In this document: positions 20,386-30,023 of the stretch, piece by piece | Numbering within the stretch: position 1 is the first letter of the stretch | How the letters are laid out: every line of letters begins with the position of its first letter | Origin: Seminavis robusta | Taxonomy: Eukaryota; Bacillariophyta; Bacillariophyceae; Naviculales; Naviculaceae | Direction: 5' to 3' | DNA: 52,128 bases | Assembly (NCBI GenBank): GCA_903772945.1 | Contig: CAICTM010000700.1 | Span: forward strand, 1 to 52,128 | Position numbers and translations under genes: made by a program | Notes under the pieces: model-generated | Told to the model about the DNA's origin: nothing | The model's input: the letters and a program-made list of their open reading frames with translations, nothing else | Databases searched by the model: none

Positions 20386-21483
20386 ATGAAGCTTGCAACT
20401 GCTATTATTTCTCTTTTGTTGGCGGCCTCTGTAGCAGCAGATGGGACCTCACACATTCGTCGCTCCCGACGAGTAAACCAGGACTCTTCTTGCATGGAGA
20501 TCACTGCACTTGGTGTGCTAGGAGGACCTGTCACCGACATTGGCTTGGCTCAGTCCTCCACTCTCGTCACGTATGGAACTGTGGCCGATGACTGCACTAG
20601 TGGTGTGAAGCTCATGTTTGACATTGGTCGTGGCGCAGTGACCAATCTGTCCAAGAAGTGGAACTTTGGAACCAAGGATATTGATGCCATCTTTATCACC
20701 CACATCCACAGCGATCACGTCAACGACTTGAGCATCTTCTTGCAGAATCTATGGCATTTCAATGGAAGCCCAGTTGATATTGTTTGTTCTCAAGATGCCC
20801 AAGTCACTGGCAGCGATGGCGTTACTCGAACCATGAGCTGCCAACAGCTTGTCGAGCACATTGATGATCCTTTTACAGCATCAGGGGAGATTGCCCAACG
20901 AAGAGCAGAAAACGCAGCCCGTAATGCAGAGGGACCATCTGGCTTGGCCAACACCGTTTTGTTTGCTCCTGCGGAAGAACCAGAAGTTGTCTGGTCGTCA
21001 GGTGGTGTTCAAGTGAAAGCTATTCGCACCAATCACGTCGGAGGAAGCGCTGCGTATCGTGTTGACACACCTGCTGGAAGCGTGGTGATTTCGGGTGATG
21101 CCAGCAATGACAGCGGAGATCCCACTGCCCGCCCCTACTCTACCTCTGATCAGGTTGAGCTACTTGCTAACGGTGCTGACGTTCTTGTTCATGCCGTCAT
21201 CCATCCCTCAGCACTCCGATCAGCTCCTGGTGAACCCGGTCTGCCAGAGGCCATCTACAATCGTCAAAGCACCGCACAAGATGTGGGAGCCATGGCACAA
21301 CGTCTTGGAACAGCTGATTTGATTCTCACTCACCAAATCCCTCCTGTTGGATCCAACCGATTCCAGAATCTTCTCAACAAGAATGACTATCGCCAGATCA
21401 TTGCAGATGATGGAGGCTACACGGGAACAGTCCTGGTTGCCACTGACATGGACAGTATCCGCATCCCCAAGAACCAATCTTAA
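20386..21483 (+). CDS. Secreted metallo-beta-lactamase-fold hydrolase (RNase Z/arylsulfatase-like)
   Basis: A 365-aa single-exon protein with a clear signal peptide (LATAIISLLLAASVAA) at 1-18. The metal-binding HxHxDH motif is THIHSDHVND at about 105-114. Further ligands are probably His in NHVGGSAAYRV, Asp in VVISGDASND and His in LILTHQIPP, which follow the family order. The spacing and TPAGSVVISGD resemble ribonuclease Z and type II/III arylsulfatase-like members rather than true beta-lactamases. The signal peptide points to an extracellular or vesicular enzyme; the substrate is unknown. The next gene begins 506 bp downstream on the same strand. Confidence 0.85.
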   Translation: MKLATAIISLLLAASVAADGTSHIRRSRRVNQDSSCMEITALGVLGGPVTDIGLAQSSTLVTYGTVADDCTSGVKLMFDIGRGAVTNLSKKWNFGTKDIDAIFITHIHSDHVNDLSIFLQNLWHFNGSPVDIVCSQDAQVTGSDGVTRTMSCQQLVEHIDDPFTASGEIAQRRAENAARNAEGPSGLANTVLFAPAEEPEVVWSSGGVQVKAIRTNHVGGSAAYRVDTPAGSVVISGDASNDSGDPTARPYSTSDQVELLANGADVLVHAVIHPSALRSAPGEPGLPEAIYNRQSTAQDVGAMAQRLGTADLILTHQIPPVGSNRFQNLLNKNDYRQIIADDGGYTGTVLVATDMDSIRIPKNQS

Positions 21484-21989
21484 TTGTTTTCGCTTACCAG
21501 GGACAGAGAAAGATTTGACAGCAAGTAACTCTTAGAACTATATGTTTGCGCAATACGTGTCCTGTCAGAACAAGCTCTTTGGGAATTGGAAAAGATGGTG
21601 CATGCACCAGTAGTTACTATTGATGGGCGACAATCGCCGAGAATGGATGAGCCGGGATACCGGTACGGCAGGGTGTTGGGTTCGTACCAGTGCCAGTAGG
21701 TGTTGAACGTGCCAAGAGTGAGCCTTTGTTCGCACTGGTCATTTTGGTTCTAAAATAAATGTAAGAAATTAGCGAAAAGTATTCATCTACGTGCAAAAAT
21801 AGCCTCATTTTTTCATTTGAATGGCAAATGAGAACCATTTTGGAGGTTCGAGTCGAGTCGAGTCACAGTTCTGTTCGAAAGTCGAGTGACGAGTCAGTCA
21901 TCGAAGGAGGCTTGCAATAACTTGCAACTTGCAACCATCACAGAAGAAATCAGAACGAGAAGGATAAGATAGAAGATAGACAAGCTCTT
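21484..21989. other. Intergenic, 506 bp
   Basis: Contains GAGTCGAGTCGAGTC-type short repeats near 21848-21895 and likely the promoter of the CRAL-TRIO gene. No RNA gene recognised. Confidence 0.5.
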
Positions 21990-22895
21990 ATGGCGGAAGC
22001 CCAGGAAGGATCGGCCAATCCTTTGGTCGATGCTGCTCTACCAGCACCGTCCATTGCCACTCGTTTGACGGATCAAGATTACAATTCGAATGCTCTATCG
22101 TACGATGAGATCGAATGGGCACATGCCATCAAGCAAGCCGTCGAAGAAGACGAGGACCTGCAAGAGCTGACAGACTTTGAGTATGCCCACTACGCCATCT
22201 TTACCCACGGAGACACCGACAACGCGGTGGATCGCATTCGTAACATGCAAGAGTTTCGAGCAGAATACAAAATATCAAATACCGCAGAAGAAGGCATCGA
22301 TCTGCTGCAAGAGATGATGACCAAGCAGCAACCCTGGCTCGTACTGGATATGGACTATTCAACAGAGAGGGAGCACTTCACCCTCGTTTTGGATTACAGT
22401 CGTTTGCAACCATCCAAGGTGAAGACGCCAGAGGATTGGAGAATCATGGTGGGAGGGCAATACTATCTGCACCAAATCATACATGCCACCATCCCTTCCA
22501 TCCAAAAGGGGATGGTCCGAATATGTGATGTGGAAGGATTCGAATGGAAGAACTTCAGCGTGGACTTTATATGTACTTGCTACCATCATCTATTCAAGCA
22601 TTATCCAATCAAGCACCAAGAGTTGACTTGGATGCACTCCTCCTCTATTGCCAACCTGTTACACTCGCTCTTCAAATCCATGGACAGAGATTTCGCGACA
22701 TCAATCCGCTTGGGATGCCAAATCGACTGCTGTAATGGAAAGCTGGAAACCATATTCCTGACTCCAACACCAGAAGTGGCAGAAGCGCGCCTCTTGAAGA
22801 AATGTTGCACATTCATGGCGGCACGATACTACAATCAGAACGTATTTCGCTTGCCCGAACGTGATGCCACGGAGACAACAGATGCTGAGGAATGA
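21990..22895 (+). CDS. CRAL-TRIO (Sec14-like) domain protein
   Basis: A 301-aa single-exon protein. An N-terminal helical part (FTHGDTDNAVDRIRNMQEFRAEY) matches the CRAL-TRIO-N region. The lipid-binding domain follows at about 115-280, with WLVLDMDY, the diagnostic strand GMVRICDVEGFEWKNFS (compare IxDxxG in Sec14 proteins) and a late YNQNVFRLP. These proteins carry phosphoinositides, tocopherol-like or other hydrophobic ligands between membranes. No membrane segment or signal peptide is seen, so it is cytosolic. The ligand cannot be told from sequence. The family is common in diatoms. Confidence 0.78.
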   Translation: MAEAQEGSANPLVDAALPAPSIATRLTDQDYNSNALSYDEIEWAHAIKQAVEEDEDLQELTDFEYAHYAIFTHGDTDNAVDRIRNMQEFRAEYKISNTAEEGIDLLQEMMTKQQPWLVLDMDYSTEREHFTLVLDYSRLQPSKVKTPEDWRIMVGGQYYLHQIIHATIPSIQKGMVRICDVEGFEWKNFSVDFICTCYHHLFKHYPIKHQELTWMHSSSIANLLHSLFKSMDRDFATSIRLGCQIDCCNGKLETIFLTPTPEVAEARLLKKCCTFMAARYYNQNVFRLPERDATETTDAEE

Positions 22896-24007
22896 GTTGG
22901 CGGAATAGCAAGTCGGACGCACGTTTTGCTTTCAGGCCCAAAAAGAAGGAGTGCACAACAATCCAAAACAGTTGGAAGCTTGGGATGCAAGAAAATCACT
23001 CAGCACGCCAACGGTTCGGTGCTTTCTGTATCGGTATCCAGATCTGAGGATGCCACGATGCACATATGATAGATATCCGGGTGGCTCCGACGTGCGGTAT
23101 CTTGCGACAGCAAGCACTATGCACGTCGTTTGTCGGCACGGGGAGACTATTTTGGCAGCAATCAGCACCCACAACCAGTCTCTCATGATATGGCACGCAC
23201 AGGTTAGCTTAGCAAATCTGCCTTGTCATCCGTAATGCTAGCTAGCTATTAATAGCTAGCAATAAACTCAGTCTCAAATAACATTTGGCTGGTGAATGAT
23301 GTAACGAACCTTCGCCGCAAAACACGGCCTCCGCCACGTCGACATCAGCTGCTTTGATGAGTTGGAAGTTTCGTCAAAACGTGGGCGACAGCCTGAAGAC
23401 GGACACCGGAGTTTCATTGACTCTGCCGCTGCCCGGAACGGTGTAAGTCGCAAAGCGCTGCTTTTCCCTTGGGGGGCCATACGCTCCACATCTCCATGCA
23501 CATTGCCTGGCAAGAGACGTCGCGAAGTTGCTGCACGGTCTATCTTCGAATTGGAGAGTACGAGTACCGGTAACTGATGGTGATTGGATTGATTTCGGCT
23601 CTCTTCGTAGACTGAGCCTCTTATTAAAAACTTGGGGGCACTTTTTGCGACTTCCGTGTCAAAGCGTCAAAAAAGCGTGGCCTGAACCGTCATGAGGAAA
23701 CCGTGAGGGGTGACACGGTGAATTCGATTTCACGCTTGAGGCTTTGATGCTCCTGGGGATCGCAGCCTGGCTCAGCAAGGATCAGCTATTGCACTGGTAC
23801 CCAAGGACACGGCAGTGAAATGGAGAATTGCAATGTCCACAAGAGCTTGTCCTTCTGGCGACAGCTAGTATAGCTAGTTCCTCTTGGGCAGGGCAACTAC
23901 CAATCTTCGTGGTATGCTGAACCTAGTACTGTGGCTAGCTAGCTCAAACAAACACTTCTTGGGATTGGGCTGCGTTGCTTTGCCTGTCAGATGTGTATTT
24001 TGTGCTT
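22896..24007. other. Intergenic, 1.1 kb, with a 20-bp perfect palindrome
   Basis: No gene supported. GCTAGCTATTAATAGCTAGC at 23241-23260 is a perfect palindrome. Frames of 70-85 aa in this stretch have no protein-like features. Confidence 0.6.
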
Positions 24008-25822
24008 TTACATGTCAGTCAGATTAAATACTTGGACATACCCTCCATCAGTTCCATCGACTACTCCCTTGGCAGCACTCACTGCCACCAAGATTCCATT
24101 GCCACCTGATGCTGTTGCAACATCATAACCAAACTGATCCTTCCTCTCAACTCCAACAAGATCCTCCCCTCTTTGGGTCCACCGCGATGTCTCTTGGACA
24201 AAGTCAAAAACACGTGCATAGCCATGCCCAAAGAGTCTTTGTTGAATTGCTCCAACAATAAGCCTGGATCCATCTGAAGTGAGCGCAATGGAATGACCAA
24301 ACTTATCCTGACTTTCATCACCCCAGACTTCTTGGCCCTTTGGTTGCCAGAATCCACGTTCACCGTGATACTCAAAAACTTTTACTACTCCAGCATTTGT
24401 CTGGGGAGTCTGGGGATCGCTGCCACGCGACTTGGTCTTCCAACCAGCCAAGGCCACGATTGACCCGTCCCTAGACATTGCAACTCTCCGTCCAAGGTTG
24501 CCCTCCAACTCACCATCACCCTCCAATGTCTGGCCAATCTGCTCCCAGTCCCGTCCATTGAAATCAAACACTTGTGCAAATCCAGGGGCTACTTTACTTC
24601 CAACAATGAGTCGTTGCCCATTTTCTGACAATTTCACATCTTGATTCTCCTTTGTCACACCAAGAATGATGGATCCCAGAGGTTCCCAGACCATGCTGCC
24701 AGCAACGTCTTGTTCCTCTTTGAAAATGGTGACACCCTGGTCTGATCCAACAGCCAAGATTGTTTTACCAGATGCATCTACGGCAAAGTCCACACTTCTT
24801 CCAAAGTTGTGGTTGTCGACAAAGCCTTTGAGAGTAGGGCCTGTCTGACTCCAGTTCCCATCAATGAGATCAAAGACTCCAACACAGCCTGCTTTAGCCA
24901 TTGCTATTGCAAAAGTTCCATTTCCGTCTAAATGCCCGATGGGCTCTCCTTTGTTACCCAGATTGCATTTTGGATCTCCTATAGCCAAACGAGTGCCATT
25001 AGGGGATAAGGTGATCCCTCTTGCCCCAACTGAACCTCCCATGGCTAAGACATTTCCAATCTGTTTCCAGAAGACCTTGGTTTTAGGGAGGGCGTTCATG
25101 GTCTCTAGTGGTAAACTGGTCCTTATAGCTTGATAGACATGTACGGTTCCACGGGTCCTTGCACCAACTGCAATGGTTGAACCCGAACTGGACATGACGA
25201 CAACATTTCCAAAGTGGCCACCATTTCCGAGAATAGTGTTGCCATATTGTACTGATTCAGTGTAAGTTGGCACTATCACGTCATCCTCTTTCGAATCCTT
25301 GATGTTTAGGGTGATCACAATTGCAACAGTGACCAGTGTAGCCGCTACCAAGATAGCAATGATGATCCATCGTTTCTTCTTTCTGTACGGAGCAGCAATC
25401 ACCAGGGTTTCTTCCTTGACTAGTTCTGCTTCCACCAAAGTTTCTACATCGGTTTGTTCTGAACTACCGGTAGCTGAATTGGAGGATGCATCAGAATCAG
25501 CAAAAGTGGACTCGTTTCCTTGTTCCATGTTGTCAAGATGGGCATCTATTGGATTTGGAGAACCATTCATTCCTTGGATTGCAAAAGCCCCTGGAACAGA
25601 AACCAGTTGTGGACCAGGAGATGAACTGGGAGCTTTCGATTCTGCCGTACTGAGTTCGCACGTCGATAACTGGTCCAAAGGGATATCTTCATTGACATCA
25701 AGAGCAGCAGGCTTCACTGTTACATGTGGTGCAGCGTAGAATCGTTCATCTCTGCGCATTGATTGTTCTTCCAAGTTCTGTTGCAGCTCCATGTGAGCCA
25801 TGGCCTCCTTCGGGTGAGTCAT
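24008..25822 (-). CDS. Type II membrane protein with beta-propeller (FG-GAP/WD-like) ectodomain
   Basis: A 604-aa single-exon protein. Residues 1-148 are disordered and acidic, PYRKKKR precedes one membrane helix at about 151-171 (WIIIAILVAATLVTVAIVI), and the rest lies outside. The ectodomain has about seven repeats, each with a WxQxG start (WKQIG, WSQTG, WEPLG, WEQIG, WQPKG, WTQRG) and a FGxxVxxSxDGxxLxVGA core (FGHSIALTSDGSRLIVGA is the best copy), which suits a seven-bladed propeller of the FG-GAP/integrin-alpha type common in diatoms. N-glycosylation sites (NGT, NWS) fit an extracellular face. Role likely adhesion or recognition; ligand unknown. It shares the cytosol-helix-ectodomain plan with the LRR genes here. 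Confidence 0.82.
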   Translation of the reverse strand: MTHPKEAMAHMELQQNLEEQSMRRDERFYAAPHVTVKPAALDVNEDIPLDQLSTCELSTAESKAPSSSPGPQLVSVPGAFAIQGMNGSPNPIDAHLDNMEQGNESTFADSDASSNSATGSSEQTDVETLVEAELVKEETLVIAAPYRKKKRWIIIAILVAATLVTVAIVITLNIKDSKEDDVIVPTYTESVQYGNTILGNGGHFGNVVVMSSSGSTIAVGARTRGTVHVYQAIRTSLPLETMNALPKTKVFWKQIGNVLAMGGSVGARGITLSPNGTRLAIGDPKCNLGNKGEPIGHLDGNGTFAIAMAKAGCVGVFDLIDGNWSQTGPTLKGFVDNHNFGRSVDFAVDASGKTILAVGSDQGVTIFKEEQDVAGSMVWEPLGSIILGVTKENQDVKLSENGQRLIVGSKVAPGFAQVFDFNGRDWEQIGQTLEGDGELEGNLGRRVAMSRDGSIVALAGWKTKSRGSDPQTPQTNAGVVKVFEYHGERGFWQPKGQEVWGDESQDKFGHSIALTSDGSRLIVGAIQQRLFGHGYARVFDFVQETSRWTQRGEDLVGVERKDQFGYDVATASGGNGILVAVSAAKGVVDGTDGGYVQVFNLTDM

Positions 25823-27622
25823 GATGAATCAAGTGTGGTCAATGATGAGGGAGGGCAAAAAATGAGAGGAAAGTTTTCTTTGATCTAGTAGGGCTGCGGG
25901 GAGTTTTTGGCAGCCGAGCAGTCTCCGCGGCTTCAGTGCCTCACCAAGCCAAGATTTTCTTGCGGCAGAGCAGACTTGTTTGGAGAGTACCAGTAAGCCA
26001 TCTGGACCGGGAACTACCGAATGTATCCGTACATGTGTTTGGAGGATGTGCGACTCGAGTGAAGTCGTCACTCGACTTTCACTTGTCTTCTGCTGTGTTG
26101 TGGCTAGATTCCTTCATTGCTGTTGTGTTTGACAGCAACGAGCAAGACGATTGCTGGGCCGTCTGATGCGTAAGACTGCAGGAGCCGACAACCTCCAGGG
26201 TGTGTTGGGTGCATATCACCCACCGTAGCCCCAATGCATCTCCAACTACTAGCTAGTAGGTAGCCAGCAACCGAAGGCAAATAACCGTGCGGTAGACTTG
26301 TACAAGTGCTGGGAGTACCGGTAACAAGTACTTTCGCGGTCCCCAGCCACGGTTCAGAGCACGCCATAGATAGTCCACTCAGCCAACGCCTGGCACATAC
26401 TGTGCGATTACTAGTAGTAGAGAAATACCGGTGGACATGCTCACCAGCACATCCCAGGCTTTGGCTACTAGTAGCTGCTGGCTACAGATTGGCTCGGAGG
26501 TTGGGCTGCTGCCGTTGTATGTACTACTAGTAAGAGAAACCGGTCGTGCAAGCAGGCAGCAGGCAGAAGCCACCAGGTTAGAGATCTCCTGTTCTGTGTT
26601 CTCGGCTCGGTGATGGAGCATTGGACTGGGGGCTAGACTGTGGACTGTGGACCACGCAGTTGCATACAGTACCGGTGACCCCATTCAGCACCACGGTACT
26701 AGTACCTAGTACCGTACGGCACTCGGTCGATTGCCATTGCAAATCCAGCTCCAGCTTGGAAGAGGCCCGGCGCTGGCGGTGTGGCCACTAAGTACTGCCC
26801 ACCCGTTTTACAACTTTTGACTGGTACTTTGATTGATCATCGGCAAAGAGGCTTCATAATTGTCACTTTCTGTTTCTCAGAGCCCCTTCAATTAAATCCT
26901 TTCAAAAGCATCAATTTATGATCATTCTCAGTAATTATTGACGCTTCACTGGAGTCGAATCAGAGTAGGAGAGCTTCTAGATAGAGCTTCAGTGTGTGTG
27001 AAGGCATGATTTAGGTGTGAAATGTGAGGGCTCAGCAAAAGCACTCTTGATAGATTTCTTGATAAATCTTGGTCAGCTGACCTGTTCACTTGCGAGGAAC
27101 ATGGCTCACTGGAAACTTGATAGTCAAGGCTACACCAGTAACCCTTTAAGTATCAAATTGTCAGAACTTCCCTTCCTGTTCGCAAAAGATCTTTTCCTTG
27201 AATTACACGTACAGAACCGTTCAATTCAAAGATTGTGAGATCTCAGTTTGTCCGGTGATGGTGGTTGGAGTGGCTGAGGTGGCGTAGAAATGTTCTGACG
27301 TAGCATTTATGGTTAAGTAATGATTAGCAACCGGGATTCTGCCATCTCTCAAAGAATTAAAGCGTTAGAGCAATCCACTTTTTACTCGTAGACGGTTCTG
27401 ACTGTGTCAACCAGAGGCAGGAGGATCCGAGAAGAGCAGGTGCACCTGACTTTCTTCCTTTGTGGTGGCCACTGCTCTATTCTCGTGACGGAGCTTCATT
27501 CTCCCCTCTATGATAGTGATACTAACCCACACTTTGTATCTCTGGCTGTCTAGTATTATTCCTGGCAATCCCATTACTCAACTGTAGCTACCAGCTAGTC
27601 GACTGCAAAAAAGAAGAAGAAT
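25823..27622. other. Intergenic, 1.8 kb, rich in 6-bp palindromes
   Basis: No gene supported. Between 26310 and 26705, ACCGGT occurs four times and ACTAGT four times, along with GCTAGC-like and GTACGGTAC-like sequences. Open frames of 60-100 aa overlap on both strands and look like chance. Confidence 0.6.
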
Positions 27623-29296
27623 ATGCCCATGATGGAAGCAGGCCAAGCGGCAAACCCTCCTCCGATCCTTCGTTACTACGTGACGAATGAAGCAGAAAAG
27701 TCTGAGAAGCAACCCGTGAGACCGCGCCGCAAGTACAGTCTGAGCAGCATTGAATTGTTGGCTTCGAATGGCGGCGTGGACAAGATCAGGAGGAACTCTC
27801 GCGGTTTGCGAAAGAACAAGACGTTTCCTTGCAACCTGCAACTAGAACCTGACGAGGAAGAGAATCAAAAGCAATCTGATGTAGACCACGCGAGACGGCG
27901 CGGAAGGCGAAGATCGTCTGGCCAATCCTACGTTTCCGATCTGACCTTGGATATGGATGGTTCCTACTTGTGGAACGAAGAAGGAGAGACCCTTCCTCTA
28001 GCCGAGGACCACAATGCTGAAGAAGCCGACAATGGAACCAACATTGCAGTCTTTGTGGAAGAGGGCGACGAAGAAGAAGAAGAGCCTGGCGATTTCCTCC
28101 CTACACCTCCAAAAAGGAATCTCTCTGCTAGGAGTGCGTACAACCGGAATATCTCGGAAGCGAGCCTTGATAAAAGCGAGTTGGCTGCTCCCGTGTGTTG
28201 TGGAGGTTACACGTCAGACGACAAACTGGGTGGAAGCAACACAACACAGAGGACTCATCTCATGAGACGTGATGCGTCCTGGAGCAGTTCTCATAGCAGG
28301 ATGAGTTTCAGCGAATCCTCTTGGGACTTTTACGGTCTGGAAGACAGCGGCCGGGAAGACGAGAGTGACCTCAGCGAAAGCGACGATGAGGACGATGCTT
28401 CGGTCAATCTCGACCTGTCTCAGGAACTCGCCTTTCTGCAACACCAAGCGCAACGACAACATCAGCAGCTAGAGCAGCAATACATGCAAGACCATTCTGG
28501 AGATTCTAGTGACGACGACAGCGACTCTGACTCGGAATACAGCGATGACGACAGCGAAGACCTCCACGGTTCCAAGGGCAGCTGCGACTTTATGCCGTCC
28601 ATGCCCCGTCGCCGTGCCAGCGGATCGACGGTACAGACACACCTGACACAACTGTCGATACAGACGCAGCTGTCGATACAGACACAATTGTCGGTGTGTC
28701 TGTCGGTACAGACGCAACTGTCAAGCGCTTCTAGATCTTCTAGGCGTCATCGTCGTAGCCACCCCCTTTCAAAAGCAGAGCTGCATGGACCGGAAGCAGC
28801 AATGCCAATGAAACCCCGACGTATGTCAACCATCGAACTGCCAGCTGAAGACGAGGTGCTAGAAGACCCACAACCGCAAGCAGCCACCACGACCGAATTG
28901 CTCTCCGATGGGGAAGAACTTTGTAGTCCCAGTCATCGTCACAGCCATCCCGCCCCTTCCAACGAAGAGCAGCTGGAAGCATCTAGTCGTGTTCATCGCC
29001 GCAGCCATCCTCTGTCCAAAGCCGAGCAAGAACTGCAATTAGAAGTCGAGGACGACGAGGAGGAATCTGACGAGGAGTCCGAGAGCGACAGCGAATCCGA
29101 AACGGAAGCCACCGAAGAACCTGAAACCATGACAAAGGAATGCGCCCTCCCTCGTTTGAACCAAGAGAACCTTCCCCGGAAGGTCAGTCGTCGAAGGAGC
29201 AACCGAAAGGCAATTCGAGGAACGAAAGATGCTGCCCCCGGTGTTCCACGACGAAGGCGTAGTGGGAGACGGTTGGCATTGGCACGGTCAACATAA
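27623..29296 (+). CDS. Unknown disordered Ser/Arg/acidic protein
   Basis: A 557-aa single-exon protein, almost wholly low complexity. Basic Ser sites of the RRxS kind recur (RRKYS, RRRSS, RRRAS, RRMS, RRRS), between acidic blocks such as GDSSDDDSDSDSEYSDDDSED. There is a run of QTQLSI units at about 337-370 and three copies of an HRRSHPLSKAEL-like unit at about 373, 438 and 455. The mix of acidic Ser tracts and RRxS sites suggests a heavily phosphorylated (CK2/PKA-type) nuclear or cytosolic scaffold. There is no signal peptide or membrane helix. Silaffin-like diatom proteins are also Ser/Lys-rich but are secreted, so that idea does not fit. Function unknown. Confidence 0.65.
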   Translation: MPMMEAGQAANPPPILRYYVTNEAEKSEKQPVRPRRKYSLSSIELLASNGGVDKIRRNSRGLRKNKTFPCNLQLEPDEEENQKQSDVDHARRRGRRRSSGQSYVSDLTLDMDGSYLWNEEGETLPLAEDHNAEEADNGTNIAVFVEEGDEEEEEPGDFLPTPPKRNLSARSAYNRNISEASLDKSELAAPVCCGGYTSDDKLGGSNTTQRTHLMRRDASWSSSHSRMSFSESSWDFYGLEDSGREDESDLSESDDEDDASVNLDLSQELAFLQHQAQRQHQQLEQQYMQDHSGDSSDDDSDSDSEYSDDDSEDLHGSKGSCDFMPSMPRRRASGSTVQTHLTQLSIQTQLSIQTQLSVCLSVQTQLSSASRSSRRHRRSHPLSKAELHGPEAAMPMKPRRMSTIELPAEDEVLEDPQPQAATTTELLSDGEELCSPSHRHSHPAPSNEEQLEASSRVHRRSHPLSKAEQELQLEVEDDEEESDEESESDSESETEATEEPETMTKECALPRLNQENLPRKVSRRRSNRKAIRGTKDAAPGVPRRRRSGRRLALARST

Positions 29297-30023
29297 GAGT
29301 TGTACCGTACCAGCGAAGCGGCCGCACAACACCTCCACCAATACTACGCAAAGTGCCCATGCACATTCACAGTATGTTCATAGTCTAAAAACAATAGATG
29401 CTACATTTTATGATATCATGGCGTTTGCCTACCGTAGACGTCTTTGAAGCTCGGATGAGTATATGGGCTACCGGGGACCGATACCGTATCTTTGCGGGCA
29501 CCAATGAACGTGATGAGCAGGTCTATGAGCAAGGATCATCCTGGCTGACACCCCCAAATCCTACAGAAACATTGGTTCTGTTCTGGATGTGATGCGTGAC
29601 TACGATCGTTCTCTTTTGAAGTGTGAAGCACTGTGAAGAATCTCTCGTGGTAGAATTGTCATTATTGGGCAAGGATCATCCTGTAAGGCAGCAACTGTCC
29701 TCCCTTCATTAGTAGCAAATACTACTACTAGTACTAATCATTGAGTCAAATCATAAACTGTCCTCCCTTCAAAAATTCTGAAATCTTATCCTTGTTCTTT
29801 TCCAAATCCAGTTTCTTAAAATCAAGGCAATTTGTCTGGGCTGCCGGGTGCCAGCTAGCACTCCTTGTTCTTTACTGTATCAGGTTTGACGGCATCGAGT
29901 GCGTGAAGAAGTTATCTATTCAGTACGTCTCTACTTAGTAATATTTCAACTGCATCAGTGGAGGTTGCAGAACTGGCTGGGTTGGAAGCTGGCTGACTAC
30001 TTATTCAGGTTGTCGAGGAGCTC
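29297..30023. other. Intergenic, 727 bp
   Basis: A phrase AAGGATCATCCTG recurs at about 29531 and 29673, and AACTGTCCTCCCTTCA at about 29693 and 29757. No gene supported. Confidence 0.5.

Noticed and set aside
21841..21900. Possible tRNA T-arm (GGTTCGAGTC)
   Set aside because: It is part of a GAGTC repeat and no acceptor stem or anticodon arm can be drawn.
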